64,000 nt of DNA from the NCBI RefSeq assembly GCF_900156425.1, contig NZ_FTNO01000003.1, positions 248,001-312,000 of the forward strand, written 5' to 3'. This document shows positions 18,158-27,239 of this stretch, piece by piece. The notes under the pieces were generated by a model. The model was not told the origin of the DNA. It saw only the letters and a list, made by a program, of their open reading frames with translations, and ran no database searches. Source of the stretch: Haladaptatus litoreus. GTDB taxonomy: Archaea > Halobacteriota > Halobacteria > Halobacteriales > Haladaptataceae. Position 1 is the first letter of the stretch. Each line of letters opens with the position of its first letter. A program made the position numbers and the translations under genes.

Positions 18158-18264
18158 TTGTTGTAACTGCAGCACTGAGTCGTCAGTTCGTAAAATCTGC
18201 CGCTGAGTTAGTAGCTTAGCCGCTGGATACTTTTCTAAACCCATGTCAGTCTTTGCCCGTAGAT
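18158..18264 (-). pseudogene. Relic of a second BAT-domain regulator
   Basis: The minus strand reads RAKTDMGLEKYPAAKLLTQR then QILRTDDSVLQLQQ. It aligns without gaps to the intact BAT protein at 11901-15728 (RAMTDTVLERYPGAELRSQR, QITRTDDAVPRLQQ). Only about 35 codons of the C-terminal region survive. The rest of 17951-18351 is AT-rich noncoding sequence. Confidence 0.7.
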
Positions 18265-18351
18265 TGATCCAGCAATTTGTTTCAGCTCCTGTGTTTCACA
18301 ATACTATGATTTAACTAACACTTATCCCGTCGTCCGTCGTCGAGAGACGGT

Positions 18352-18852
18352 ATGGAAACATCAACAGGATTTGATATCGTTGGAATCACCGGATCTCAAT
18401 GGAGCGAATCTGAACTTCACTCGCTCTCGGAGGAGCTAACGTCCGAAGTCAATGGCGGTTTCACCTCCGTTGTTATTGGAACCGAGACACTGATGCGAGT
18501 GTTCGGAGCGGACGATCCGCGTCAACTGCTTGAACTCGGCCTCACGAATCTCACCGAATCGGAGACTGAACTCCCAAGTTCACCGGAATCTACGTCAATC
18601 CCATTCAAACCAGGATTCATTCCTCCCGATCTCATTCCGTGGATCACTGGCTGGGGAGCAGCACTGTTACTTCAACCAGAAGATCCCACATTACTTTCGA
18701 CCGAAAACATTGTCCACGCTCTCGACGATCTGTACACCAAACGGGAACAGTGGGGGGCGGAACCAGTAATTATCGCCGTTCATTACCCTAGCGAGGCCGA
18801 AAATCCCTCATTTTATCGGACAGAGGACATCCAACACGAGTCGACTGAATAG
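18352..18852 (+). CDS. Haloarchaeal hypothetical protein, soluble
   Basis: 166 residues from ATG 18352. It is acidic, with alternating strands and helices (SVVIGTETLMRVFGADDP, AALLLQPEDPTLLSTENIV, PVIIAVHYPSE). It has no signal peptide, membrane segment or catalytic motif that I can identify. It stands alone between a HalOD1 gene and a zinc-ribbon gene. Codon use and composition look normal for a real gene. Confidence 0.6.
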   Translation: METSTGFDIVGITGSQWSESELHSLSEELTSEVNGGFTSVVIGTETLMRVFGADDPRQLLELGLTNLTESETELPSSPESTSIPFKPGFIPPDLIPWITGWGAALLLQPEDPTLLSTENIVHALDDLYTKREQWGAEPVIIAVHYPSEAENPSFYRTEDIQHESTE

Positions 18853-18952
18853 GTACGGATCCCCATATCGTCCTTGAGTACTGTATTCGTTCGGTGATCG
18901 GAGTAGTCTCATTCAGACAGGGTTATCTAAGTTTGATCGTGCCGATGAATGG

Positions 18953-19153
18953 TCATATACTGTTCATTCGTTGGTCTGTTGCCGTCTCACATTCCTGGCA
19001 TTCTGTGATGCGATACGGTTCCCGTGACAATGCAGCATTTTCACTTCCTTCATTTTCGGTTCGAATTTCAATTCTAACCGAGTGCGGTGTCTCTTGTAGA
19101 CAGTGCTGACACAGTTCGGTGGTATCTGTGGGTGAATTTGTTGGTTGAGTCAT
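18953..19153 (-). CDS. DUF7835-like zinc-ribbon protein
   Basis: About 66 residues from ATG 19153. Two Cys pairs, LCQHC and ECQEC, flank TPHSVRIEIRTENEG and ALSREPYRIT, giving a small zinc beta-ribbon as in the broken copy at 16377. The reading frame runs on upstream, without a stop, into a membrane-protein fragment (19154-19420). A chimeric membrane-anchored ribbon could therefore be made from TTG 19408, but the ATG gives the normal family N-terminus. Confidence 0.7.
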   Translation of the reverse strand: MTQPTNSPTDTTELCQHCLQETPHSVRIEIRTENEGSENAALSREPYRITECQECETATDQRMNSI

Positions 19154-19420
19154 TAGCGTGTAGAACCATCGCGTGTACGCGGTGTGTGTTGCCGCTCTGG
19201 TTCGCATGATCGCGTCACCGATGAAGTCCGCAACAACGAACCCGATCACGATGACGAGCAGGCCTGCGATCAGTGCTGGCAGGTACGACACCGCGGTCGC
19301 AACCCACTGCGAGAGCGTCGAGATTGCCAGGACGTTTGCGGCGGCGAGAATCGCCAGTGCGTAGATGAACCACGCGGCGATCCCGAATACTGCGAAAAAA
19401 TACGGCAACCTGATGATTAC
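19154..19420 (-). pseudogene. Fragment of a TM-helix-repeat (MscS-like) membrane protein
   Basis: RLPYFFAVFGIAAWFIYALA through YLPALIAGLLVIVIGFVVAD and DFIGDAIMRTRAA is the repeated membrane-helix unit of haloarchaeal TM_helix or small mechanosensitive-channel-like proteins. A stop lies upstream near 19430 and the usual neighbouring repeats are missing. It is joined in frame to the zinc-ribbon gene. Confidence 0.6.
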
Positions 19421-19498
19421 CCACTCTTAATATATATTATATGTATGGATTATCATGGTGGGAACTAGATTTAATAAAAATGAGGATGTAGCCCAGCT

Positions 19499-19744
19499 AT
19501 GGCACACGATTATCCTAAAATTGTCGCTCAGATTGTTGAGTACAATACAGGTGATATTGCTCCTGACGCAATTGATCGCAACTATATTGCCCAGATCGCA
19601 GATCATCACTCCTGTTTTATTTCAGGGGATTTAGATAACACCCTTGATAACGCACTTGAACGAGGGTTGCTTGAGGAACATTCTGCTGGGTATATGTCGA
19701 CAAAGCAGGTTAATGATGTCGTGCCTGGATACAATCCAGACTAA
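19499..19744 (+). CDS. Small hypothetical protein
   Basis: 81 residues from ATG 19499, acidic, with a helix-rich pattern (YPKIVAQIVEYNTGDIA, YIAQIADHHSCFISGDLDN, ALERGLLEEHSAGYMSTKQ) that could be a winged-helix-like fold. An AT-rich promoter region precedes it. No family is recognised. Confidence 0.5.
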   Translation: MAHDYPKIVAQIVEYNTGDIAPDAIDRNYIAQIADHHSCFISGDLDNTLDNALERGLLEEHSAGYMSTKQVNDVVPGYNPD

Positions 19745-20043
19745 ATGGCGAGATTAGGCAAAAAGAAGTCTGATTTCTAATATTTCGGCCCGTTTCCTGG
19801 TGACTGATTAGTTTTATAACCGAAGTAGAACGGACAACGGCAACGATATGATTTTCGTGATTTGCTCGATTTTGGTGATTGACTTCCTGTGGGCAGTATA
19901 AGCGGCAGTGTTATCCGGTGGGTCGCCATCTTTGTGGAAGCAGAATTTATGGATCAATCTCGCGTAGTTCTGCGTGTACAGACATGCAACCGAGGTTAAT
20001 CGCCGAACTCACAGTACAAGATATCTGAGATAGAGAATGGGGA

Positions 20044-20949
20044 ATGAACAGCTTTGTAGTTTGGTATGAGAGTACTCTTCCTGACATGCTGGGCGGCCAG
20101 GCGCCCTGGGCAGTCATTCTATTGTTCGCACTAATCACTCAGCTGGGTGACGTCTGGTTTCTTTTTCTCCTCAGCGGCGTTCTGTATGTTGGCGGTGAAT
20201 ACGTTCCCTACGTGGGAATCGAACGCCGTCGAGGGATGTTCATAATCGCGCTTGTACTCACGTATGTCGCGCTTATTGGGGTTTTAAAAGGTGTGTTGCT
20301 GCTCCCACGACCACCTGGAGCGACTGAGCCGCCACCACTCAGATGGATTCCGTCGATATTTGCGAACCTGTTCATCATTATAACGACAGCTAAAGGACCA
20401 GGATTTCCGAGTGGGCATGCACTGGGGGCGACGATGGTCTGGGGTGGCCTGGCGCTCGTCATCGGCCACGGATCATACCGAGTGCGGTTTGGTATCACTG
20501 GAGTAGTCGTTACACTCGTTTCCCTGTCACGACTCGTCCTCGGCGTCCACTACTTCGTCGATGTCCTCGCTGGTATTATCTTTGGAATCGTCGTCCTCGG
20601 GATCCTCAACTGGCTGGCCGAGAATGGAACTCACCCGGAACGGGTACTACTTACTGCGGTTGTGATTGGAAGCCTCGGATTGTTCGTGAACCTGACGTTC
20701 GAAAGTGTAGCCGCCATTGGAGGTGCAGTTGGCGGCTGGATTGTCTGGCAGAATGTCGCTGAAGCGATCCCAGACCATCCATCCACCGAACGAGAAGCCA
20801 TCACTGCACTATTCGTGGGTATGATTGCTAGTGGGATCTTTGGAGTAGTCTACATATTTAACGGACCGTATCTATTCACGTTTCTTAGTACAGCAACCGC
20901 GGTTGGCACTGCTATCGGGGCACCAGTCATTGGCAAACGACTGAGCTAA
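20044..20949 (+). CDS. PAP2-family membrane phosphatase
   Basis: Integral membrane phosphatase of 301 residues. The three catalytic motifs are present: KGVLLLPRPP (K-x6-RP), PSGHALGATMVWG (PSGH) and SRLVLGVHYFVDVLAG (SR-x5-H-x3-D). Several membrane segments surround them, and the C-terminal third is also hydrophobic. The family removes phosphate from lipid phosphates or prenyl diphosphates. It is intact, starts at ATG 20044 and has no operon partner. Confidence 0.9.
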   Translation: MNSFVVWYESTLPDMLGGQAPWAVILLFALITQLGDVWFLFLLSGVLYVGGEYVPYVGIERRRGMFIIALVLTYVALIGVLKGVLLLPRPPGATEPPPLRWIPSIFANLFIIITTAKGPGFPSGHALGATMVWGGLALVIGHGSYRVRFGITGVVVTLVSLSRLVLGVHYFVDVLAGIIFGIVVLGILNWLAENGTHPERVLLTAVVIGSLGLFVNLTFESVAAIGGAVGGWIVWQNVAEAIPDHPSTEREAITALFVGMIASGIFGVVYIFNGPYLFTFLSTATAVGTAIGAPVIGKRLS

Positions 20950-21696
20950 CGTTGAAACAGAGTAGACAGCATTCCATGATTTCGACAGAGTTCGTGATAA
21001 TGATCCTCTGTAGTCGCTGCAACATCTGCCACTGCCTCTTAGACCATATGCAGAGGTGGAAATGGCCATTATGACGCCCGCAAGGTGGCACGAATCCGGG
21101 TCTTCTCAGCGAGAGGCTGATTCCTTTCCAAAGTCACCACTCGAAGTGAATACTGTCAGCCGCTATCTATCCTTTATAGCTGCATGCGACATCGATAAAG
21201 GTCGCATGGACGCGAAAGCGTTATATCCATTTGATCGACCGGTTGAATCGGCGGGCAGCGAGAACGGTTTCAAGAAGGTCAAACACGTCATAAGTCGGAC
21301 CACCTTGACGAAGCGCGGGGTCGGTCTTCACTTCGCATTCGCGTGCTCTCTAGCGTTTGCGACTCGTCAATCTATTCTTATCATGACAAATTTTACTGCT
21401 TCAGGCAGTGGGTAACTATGTACGATACGGTTGTAAGTAAGTTGCTCACCGAACGATGAGCCTTTCTAGACGCGAACCATGGTGAATCAGCGGGAATGAG
21501 TGCTCTGGAGTTCCTGTGATACCGGAACATTTTGGATTCCAACCTCTCCACGAAAGCCAATGCCCTGATTTACTATGGAACCTCTTCATATTACAATCCT
21601 TCAAAGCTGGTAGCTAGTTGAGTGATTTTAGAATAAACTGGTGGTTGGCATTGGTTCCATCAGCACAAGAAAGCAAAAAGAGAAGACCGTAACTAG
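20950..21696. other. Intergenic region without a convincing gene
   Basis: About 750 bp with open frames that look random. At 21417 a short MYDTVV peptide resembles the start of a UspA protein but ends after 13 codons. It probably contains decayed sequence. Confidence 0.3.
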
Positions 21697-23580
21697 TTAA
21701 CAGCCGTTGTCGTTCTGTTTGTCCTCACGGGGGAGCACTTCGTAGGGACGCATCATCTCGTGATCTTCGTGTTCAAGGATGTGGCAGTGCCAGGGGTACT
21801 CGCCGGTGAAGTCTTTGAACAGTCCTTTGAACTCTCCAAAGTGTGCGATAACCTTTGTCACGAAGCCAGGATCCGCATCGATGGTGTCTTTCCATCCACG
21901 CTGGTTCGCTGGCGGGGCTTCAAGTGGACCAGTGTAGTAATCACTGATCGGACCGACACTACCTGTTTCGCGATCCGCATTGTATTGGTCGACGTCAAAT
22001 GGCCGCCGACCCAGCACCTGGAACTGCACTAGATGGAGATGAATTGGATGCGTGTCGACGGTCGTATTGATTAGATCCCATATCTCTGTCGTTCCGAGTT
22101 TGGGATCTTCAGTGATGGGATCACTCCACTCGAGACCATTCGGATGCTCGCGTGTTCCCAACAGGAGTTTCAGCCGATCAAACTCATCTACCCCTTCAAC
22201 GAGCGGCAGTTCACGTTCCTGAACCGCCTTTTCTGGTTTGAGCTCGGGAATGCGTGCGAGCTTGTTGGGAATACAACTCTTGTCACGCTTGCAGTTCTTT
22301 TCCTTGACGTCGATAAGCAACACCTCCGGTAGCGGCTGTACGTCGTCTGGATCTTCACCAGCCACGCCACCAAACGGTGAGGGGGCGTTGTTGTGGAGAA
22401 GCAACGTCTGGCCTTTGAAATCGGAGAAATCAACAATAAGATCGGCACGGAAGGCGGGTCCAAGCAACAGGCGATCTTGGATTTCGACCGGTTCTTTGAG
22501 GAAGCCGCCATCGCTCCCGATTTGCGTCATCGTCGGACCAGGATCACCGATTTCGCCGGTTTCTTGGTCGTATTCGAAGAGCTTGAGGTTGTAGAACCGA
22601 CTGTTTGCACCATTGAGCGTGCGGAAGCGGTACTTACGTGGTTCAACTGTGAGTTTCGGCCAGGCTTTTCCGTTGACGACCGACGTATCGCCGAAGAATT
22701 CTGGAACGACGCTAGGATTGGGATTTGGCTCGCCCGTGTCTTCTTCGGGGCCCGTTGGATAAAACAACGAGCCGTCCTCGTTGAAGGTACGGTCCTGGAA
22801 GACAAGGGGAATCTCGTATTTTCCTTTCGGAAGATCGAGTTTGCGTTCGAGTTTCCCACGAAGGAAGTAGAACCCTGCGAGTCCCGCATAGACGTTTAAC
22901 CGCGTAATCCCGAGTGCGTGGTCGTGATACCAGAGGGAAGTTTCCGGTTGTTCGTTCGCATACCAGTATGTCTTTTTCTCGAACGTCGGACCAACTTCCT
23001 CGAAGTTTTGCGTAAACCAGGCCTCGGGACCTCCATCACTCTCCGGTTCGACGTTTGCCCCGTGAAGATGTGTAACCGTACGCACTTCGGGTGTTCCCGC
23101 AGCGCCGTGTAGGGTTGTGTCGACCGGGAGTAAGTGCTCTTTTGGGAGGTTGTTCTTCCATTTTACGTATACGTCTTTGCCCTGTTTGGCTTCGATAGTT
23201 GGGCCGGGGTACTGTCCTTCATATCCCCACACAGTTGTTGGTGGCAATTCACTGTGGAGTTGCTGTTCTACCTCGCACATTTCCACCTCGTAGAGGGGCT
23301 TCCCATTTTTCTTCTTCTCAGCTTTGAGTACACCTGGACGCGGCACCTCGTCAATCCATTTTGTAAGATCAGGTGAGGTTTGGTTTACGTCAGCGACTTG
23401 TGTTGGCACGTTCCCGAGTGCGCCATTCGAGGCCTCTGAAAGACCAGCTTTGCCAAGCAGTCCTGTGGCGCCGAGTGCGCCCATTCCGTGGAGGACTGAG
23501 CGTCGGGAAGTTGTTCGATCGTTTGATTCAGCATCATTTTCCGGTTGTTCTTCCTGTGCACCGGATTGGTTTCGCGACAT
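21697..23580 (-). CDS. Tat-exported multicopper oxidase (CotA/bilirubin-oxidase type)
   Basis: About 627 residues from ATG 23580. A Tat signal (SRRSVLHGMGALGATGLLG) lies near residues 27-45. The four copper-ligand motifs are present in order: HLHGANVEPESDGG, SLWYHDHALG, HPIHLHLVQFQVLG, and PWHCHILEHEDHEMM with the HCH-x3-H of the T1/T3 centres and a candidate axial Met. Length and motif spacing fit the spore-coat CotA/phenol-oxidase group. The enzyme acts outside the cell membrane, oxidising phenolics or metals with oxygen. An upstream in-frame start at 23634 would put extra residues before the Tat motif. Confidence 0.92.
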   Translation of the reverse strand: MSRNQSGAQEEQPENDAESNDRTTSRRSVLHGMGALGATGLLGKAGLSEASNGALGNVPTQVADVNQTSPDLTKWIDEVPRPGVLKAEKKKNGKPLYEVEMCEVEQQLHSELPPTTVWGYEGQYPGPTIEAKQGKDVYVKWKNNLPKEHLLPVDTTLHGAAGTPEVRTVTHLHGANVEPESDGGPEAWFTQNFEEVGPTFEKKTYWYANEQPETSLWYHDHALGITRLNVYAGLAGFYFLRGKLERKLDLPKGKYEIPLVFQDRTFNEDGSLFYPTGPEEDTGEPNPNPSVVPEFFGDTSVVNGKAWPKLTVEPRKYRFRTLNGANSRFYNLKLFEYDQETGEIGDPGPTMTQIGSDGGFLKEPVEIQDRLLLGPAFRADLIVDFSDFKGQTLLLHNNAPSPFGGVAGEDPDDVQPLPEVLLIDVKEKNCKRDKSCIPNKLARIPELKPEKAVQERELPLVEGVDEFDRLKLLLGTREHPNGLEWSDPITEDPKLGTTEIWDLINTTVDTHPIHLHLVQFQVLGRRPFDVDQYNADRETGSVGPISDYYTGPLEAPPANQRGWKDTIDADPGFVTKVIAHFGEFKGLFKDFTGEYPWHCHILEHEDHEMMRPYEVLPREDKQNDNGC

Positions 23581-23747
23581 TACATACCGAGAATAGCGAG
23601 AGGTCCCATTTGTTATACACCACCTGAACAGCACAAAATTATGGTAATGAGCAATTAGTATAAAAGCTAACCCTATCCTTTGAAATTATATTGTCAACTA
23701 TTATCATGCACTGAATATATCATGGAATAAAATACAACGAAGTGAAA

Positions 23748-23869
23748 TGAACGGGGGTGGATTCGAACCACCAAGGCCGTTTGGCCACCACCAAACAGAG
23801 AACCAATCCGGTGCAAGTCAGATCCAGATTTCGTATTTGGTGGTACTCATACCAGCGAGCAACCCGTTC
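23748..23869 (-). tRNA. tRNA-like gene or pseudo-tRNA with enlarged anticodon arm
   Basis: The minus strand folds into tRNA arms: acceptor GAACGGG (23869-23863) with CCCGTTC (23755-23749) and discriminator A; D-stem GCTC/GAGT with GG in an 8-nt loop; a variable arm GGCC-AAAC-GGCC; and T-arm GGTGG-TTCGAAT-CCACC. The anticodon region is abnormal. ACCACCAAA pairs with TTTGGTGGT over 9 bp and encloses about 40 nt, so there is no normal 7-nt loop or U33. An intron in the anticodon loop, or a tRNA-derived RNA with another role, are the options. I cannot assign an anticodon. Confidence 0.5.
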
Positions 23870-24392
23870 GTGGTGATACTATGACTGAGAGTCAAGCGGA
23901 CAAGGTGTGAATGGGTAACCTGTTTGGGAAGTCTGCGGTCGAGTATCGCCTTCGTCGATTCATACCTTATCCTGCGTCCGGTTTTTCGACTTCTTCCCTA
24001 ATTGTTATAAAGACCCTGACTGGACAATAGGCATATTACAGTCAGTACACTGTTTGCTCGACAGTTACTGAATCAATACAATTGTGGGTATTCACCGTTT
24101 GGCCACGTTTATCAGTAATTGTTGATGCCGTAAAAACAAAAGAGAAAGTGCAGATTTGTTCAACCGTCTTTTTCGATCTACTCGTACGTTCGGTTAGTAT
24201 AGGAGGCCACCTAAGCTGCCATAATCGCACTCCTCGGGCTCCATTAGAAAACATAGGATGGGAAGTTGAAATAGGACTTCGCTACACCGCTAGACTTCAT
24301 GTCGTTCGATTAACTCTATAGCGTCAAGAGAACTGCATAGCCTCGCTGGTATCTCTTTCCCGTCCAAATTACAGCAGACATACAGTCGTCCC
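23870..24392. other. Intergenic region without a recognised gene
   Basis: Only short random-looking frames. It contains a half-site ggttagtat at 24192-24200 that lacks the second arm of the 19-bp palindrome. Confidence 0.3.
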
Positions 24393-25523
24393 TTACCCAG
24401 CGACCGCCACGCCGATCAAACTGCCAACCGCATAAGTTAACCCAGCCGCAGCCAGTCCAATAATCACCTGTCGGAAACCGGAGTACAGAAGACTTCGACC
24501 AGTAAGGAGCGTAATTCCAGCTCCAATGAGAAATAGTGCTCCTGCGCTGAGGACGAGACTTCCACCAACCGCAGGTATCCCTGTGAGGAAAAAGAACGGG
24601 AGAACGGGGACAATTGCTCCGAATGCAAAGAGGAAGAAGGAAGCACCTGCAGCTTCCCACGCTGATCCACCAAGCTCCTCGGGATTAATGCCGAGTTCTT
24701 CACGCGCCAGTGTATCGAGTGCCTCCTCCTGATTGGCGACGAGCTGTGCTGCGAGTTGTTCAGCTTGCTCTTGCGGGAGACCTTTCGCCTGATAGATGAG
24801 TGCGAGTTCTTGTTCTTCCTCTTCTGGCACTGCCGCCAGCTCTTCGGCCTCGATCGCGATTTGGCGTTGGTATAATTCTCTCGAACTCTGGACGGAGAGC
24901 CACTCACCCATTGCCATCGAGCCAGCACCAGCAATAAGTCCCGCTAGACCGGTAATGAGGATCGAGGAAGCAGAGAGGGCAGCACCAGCAACACCCATGA
25001 CGAGACTGAGATTTGAGACCAGACCGTCGTTTGCGCCAAGCACCGCTGCACGGAGCGCATTGCCACTTGCAGAACGGTGGCGGCCTTCCAATTGTGCCAG
25101 CGCCCCTCCTTCAAGCCCTCCACCTGTGGTCATCTCAATCTCGTCAAGCAGTCGCGCATGTGATTGCTCATGGCGTGGAAGATCCGTATCTTTTGCTTCT
25201 GGTTGTATCGCATAGTCACGACTATCGGTTCGTTCACCAGCAGTGACGATTGGGAGGACGACTGCTGGCCCAAATCGGTGTGCAAGCCATCCTAGCGTTC
25301 GTGCTCGCCAACTTGGATGGCGATCGCCTGGTTGGACACCTGCTGCTTGCAGTTGTGTCTCCCAGAACTGTGCATGCTCTTCTTCAGTGGTTGCTAAGCG
25401 ACGATACACCTCCGCTAATTCTGACCGTGACTCGGCATCCGCAATTGCACGATAGATGCTACTGCTGTCGATCTCAGCTTGACGATTCGCTTGATACCGA
25501 TCTACTGAGTCTTCGGACGCCAT
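24393..25523 (-). CDS. VIT1/CCC1-family iron/manganese transporter with ferritin-like domain
   Basis: About 376 residues from ATG 25523. The N-terminal 130 residues form a rubrerythrin/ferritin-like helical domain with E and E-x-x-H type ligands (SSSIYRAIADAESRSELAEV, TTEEEHAQFWE, HEQSHARLLDEIE). It is followed by the VIT1 transporter signature RAAVLGANDGLVSNLSLVMG and MAMGEWLSVQSSRE, a charged cytoplasmic loop rich in Glu, and three further membrane segments. Homologues move Fe2+ or Mn2+ out of the cytoplasm. Neighbours on the same strand are a small membrane protein and a ZIP transporter. Confidence 0.9.
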   Translation of the reverse strand: MASEDSVDRYQANRQAEIDSSSIYRAIADAESRSELAEVYRRLATTEEEHAQFWETQLQAAGVQPGDRHPSWRARTLGWLAHRFGPAVVLPIVTAGERTDSRDYAIQPEAKDTDLPRHEQSHARLLDEIEMTTGGGLEGGALAQLEGRHRSASGNALRAAVLGANDGLVSNLSLVMGVAGAALSASSILITGLAGLIAGAGSMAMGEWLSVQSSRELYQRQIAIEAEELAAVPEEEEQELALIYQAKGLPQEQAEQLAAQLVANQEEALDTLAREELGINPEELGGSAWEAAGASFFLFAFGAIVPVLPFFFLTGIPAVGGSLVLSAGALFLIGAGITLLTGRSLLYSGFRQVIIGLAAAGLTYAVGSLIGVAVAG

Positions 25524-25610
25524 AGAACACTTCGTCAACGACCAATCTAATCAATCGAGGGGTGAACTACTGGCTCGAATATCTTGTAGGTAGCTTCCCA
25601 GAACGGTGAG

Positions 25611-25985
25611 TTACGATCGTTTCTGCAGATAGAGAATTGCGAGGACGAGGATGAGCAGTGCTTGGACTGCTTTGTCCAAGAGTCCGAGTGGCTCGTAAAT
25701 ATCGGGCCATCGGAGGACGAAATACGCGATGAATTGAATGCCTGTGTAAATGATCCCAATTCCGTACAGCAGTGGTTGATTTACGCCGCGGTAGAGCAAT
25801 ACAAGTGCACCAAGGAAGCCGAGTCCAGCCAAGATGAAGAGTATTCCAATGATTCCTTCATTAATATCTTCAATACCTTCATAGATATGAATCACGCCGG
25901 TGAGGACCACGAGAACAATCCCGACATAGTCCAGGCTCGTAAGCGCTGGTTGCTGTCGGACTTGGCTACCTGATTCAGTGGTCAC
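25611..25985 (-). CDS. Small four-helix membrane protein (DUF7475-like)
   Basis: 124 residues from GTG 25985, which is placed where the hydrophobic core begins; an ATG at 26057 would add 24 residues. Four membrane segments (YVGIVLVVLTGVIHIYEGI, GILFILAGLGFLGALVLLY, LYGIGIIYTGIQFIAYFVL, and a last one ending LAILYLQKRS). The layout G-x-I-H-x-Y-E-G resembles a haloarchaeal DUF7475-type family. The function is unknown. It lies between two metal-transporter genes on the same strand. Confidence 0.75.
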   Translation of the reverse strand: MTTESGSQVRQQPALTSLDYVGIVLVVLTGVIHIYEGIEDINEGIIGILFILAGLGFLGALVLLYRGVNQPLLYGIGIIYTGIQFIAYFVLRWPDIYEPLGLLDKAVQALLILVLAILYLQKRS

Positions 25986-26074
25986 AGACGGTTCACAATC
26001 CCGATGAAGATAGTCGTATTGGCCGACTACAGAGATAACTTCTGCACTCGAGATCACCTACGTAACCGGTCGAA

Positions 26075-26875
26075 TTATCCAACGATAAGGAGTGGCGACA
26101 TAAGTGCGACTCCGATTGTGAATCCCACTACAATTTCTCGGTGCCCCTGTCCTGGGAGATTTTGACCACGAGTTCGTGCTTCAGGCAGCAGTTCATATGC
26201 AACGAGAAACAGCATTGCTCCAGCAGCAAACCCGAGCCCAAATGAGAGCGTTTGACGAGCAATTTGAACGAAATAGAACGCGACAATTGCCGCGAGCGGC
26301 TGGGGAACACTCGAAAACACTGCCCACCCGACGAGTTTCCAGTTCGAAATGCCCTGGGTCTTGAGCGGAATCGCAACCGCCAGTCCTTCAGGAATATTCT
26401 GAAGAGCAATCGCCGTTGTGACAAAAATAGCGAGAATCGGAACACTGAACCCAAGAATCGATTCGCCCATTCCAAGATTCAAATCGGCGAACGAGACGCC
26501 GACCGCAACCCCCTCCGGAAAACTGTGAACGGTGAGCGTTCCGACAATAAGCACCAACCGACGGAAATCTGCCTCTGAGATCGTTTGAGGATGAAATTTG
26601 TACTCGCCAAGAAGACGGCTCGCCCCGAATACGAGCAGCGCGCCGACGACTACACCACTAGCAACCTCAACAAGTGGCCCTTGATCTACCGCCTCAGGAA
26701 GAAGGCCAAAGAGGGATGCCGACAACATGATTCCAGCAGCGAAACCCCATAATGTCACGTACGCCCGATCGCTGACATCCTCAACGAAGAAAAACGGTAC
26801 AGCGCCAAGTCCAGCAGCTAAATCCGTCAGGAGGGCGGCGAAGAAAACGAACACAACTGCTTCTGTGGGTGCCAT
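26075..26875 (-). CDS. ZIP-family divalent metal transporter
   Basis: 266 residues with eight hydrophobic segments. The signature helix has HSFPEGVAVGVSFADLNLG and the next metal-binding helix has IALQNIPEGLAVAIPL, both with the H/N-x-x-PEG motif of ZIP transporters. It probably imports Zn2+, Fe2+ or Mn2+. The VIT1-type exporter three genes on and the small membrane protein between them suggest a metal-handling group. Confidence 0.9.
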   Translation of the reverse strand: MAPTEAVVFVFFAALLTDLAAGLGAVPFFFVEDVSDRAYVTLWGFAAGIMLSASLFGLLPEAVDQGPLVEVASGVVVGALLVFGASRLLGEYKFHPQTISEADFRRLVLIVGTLTVHSFPEGVAVGVSFADLNLGMGESILGFSVPILAIFVTTAIALQNIPEGLAVAIPLKTQGISNWKLVGWAVFSSVPQPLAAIVAFYFVQIARQTLSFGLGFAAGAMLFLVAYELLPEARTRGQNLPGQGHREIVVGFTIGVALMSPLLIVG

Positions 26876-27239
26876 CGGGTAGAAGGAGATAGTAGTACAC
26901 GCGACACGTATTCAAATCTTGTCCACCGTTCCTATTGTCGGCAGTAACCAGCAGTCCCCTTCACGAGCTGAGCGGTGATGTGTGTCGTGGTCGCGTCCCC
27001 GCTGACGTATGTACGCAAGTTTCGAGTTGAGGCTATTTCGTTCCCGAGCAAGGTTCTGTACAGGTGTTCATCGCTTCCTTGGCAGGGGGCAGTTGTTGAG
27101 CGTTTGATGTGGATGTTGTGTATTATAACAGTAGACGTAGGCGAGAACCACAGAGAGAAAACGTTAGTGACGTCGTATCACAACTGAGATCGGACGGGCC
27201 AAGAACAAAGTCCGTCCCGCGTGAAATGGTAACCATGGG
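26876..27239. other. Intergenic region, no gene seen
   Basis: 360 bp between the divergent ZIP and ligase genes. It should contain both promoters, but I see no convincing element to mark. Confidence 0.3.

Noticed and set aside
21056..21415. 119-codon frame after the PAP2 gene
   Set aside because: Composition and codon use look random and no motif is present.
23652..23670. Seventh copy of the 19-bp palindrome (attagtataaaagctaac)
   Set aside because: One base too short between the arms and two arm mismatches; more likely a TATA-like promoter element of the multicopper oxidase gene.
24192..24200. Half-site ggttagtat
   Set aside because: Second arm is absent, so it is expected by chance in AT-rich DNA.
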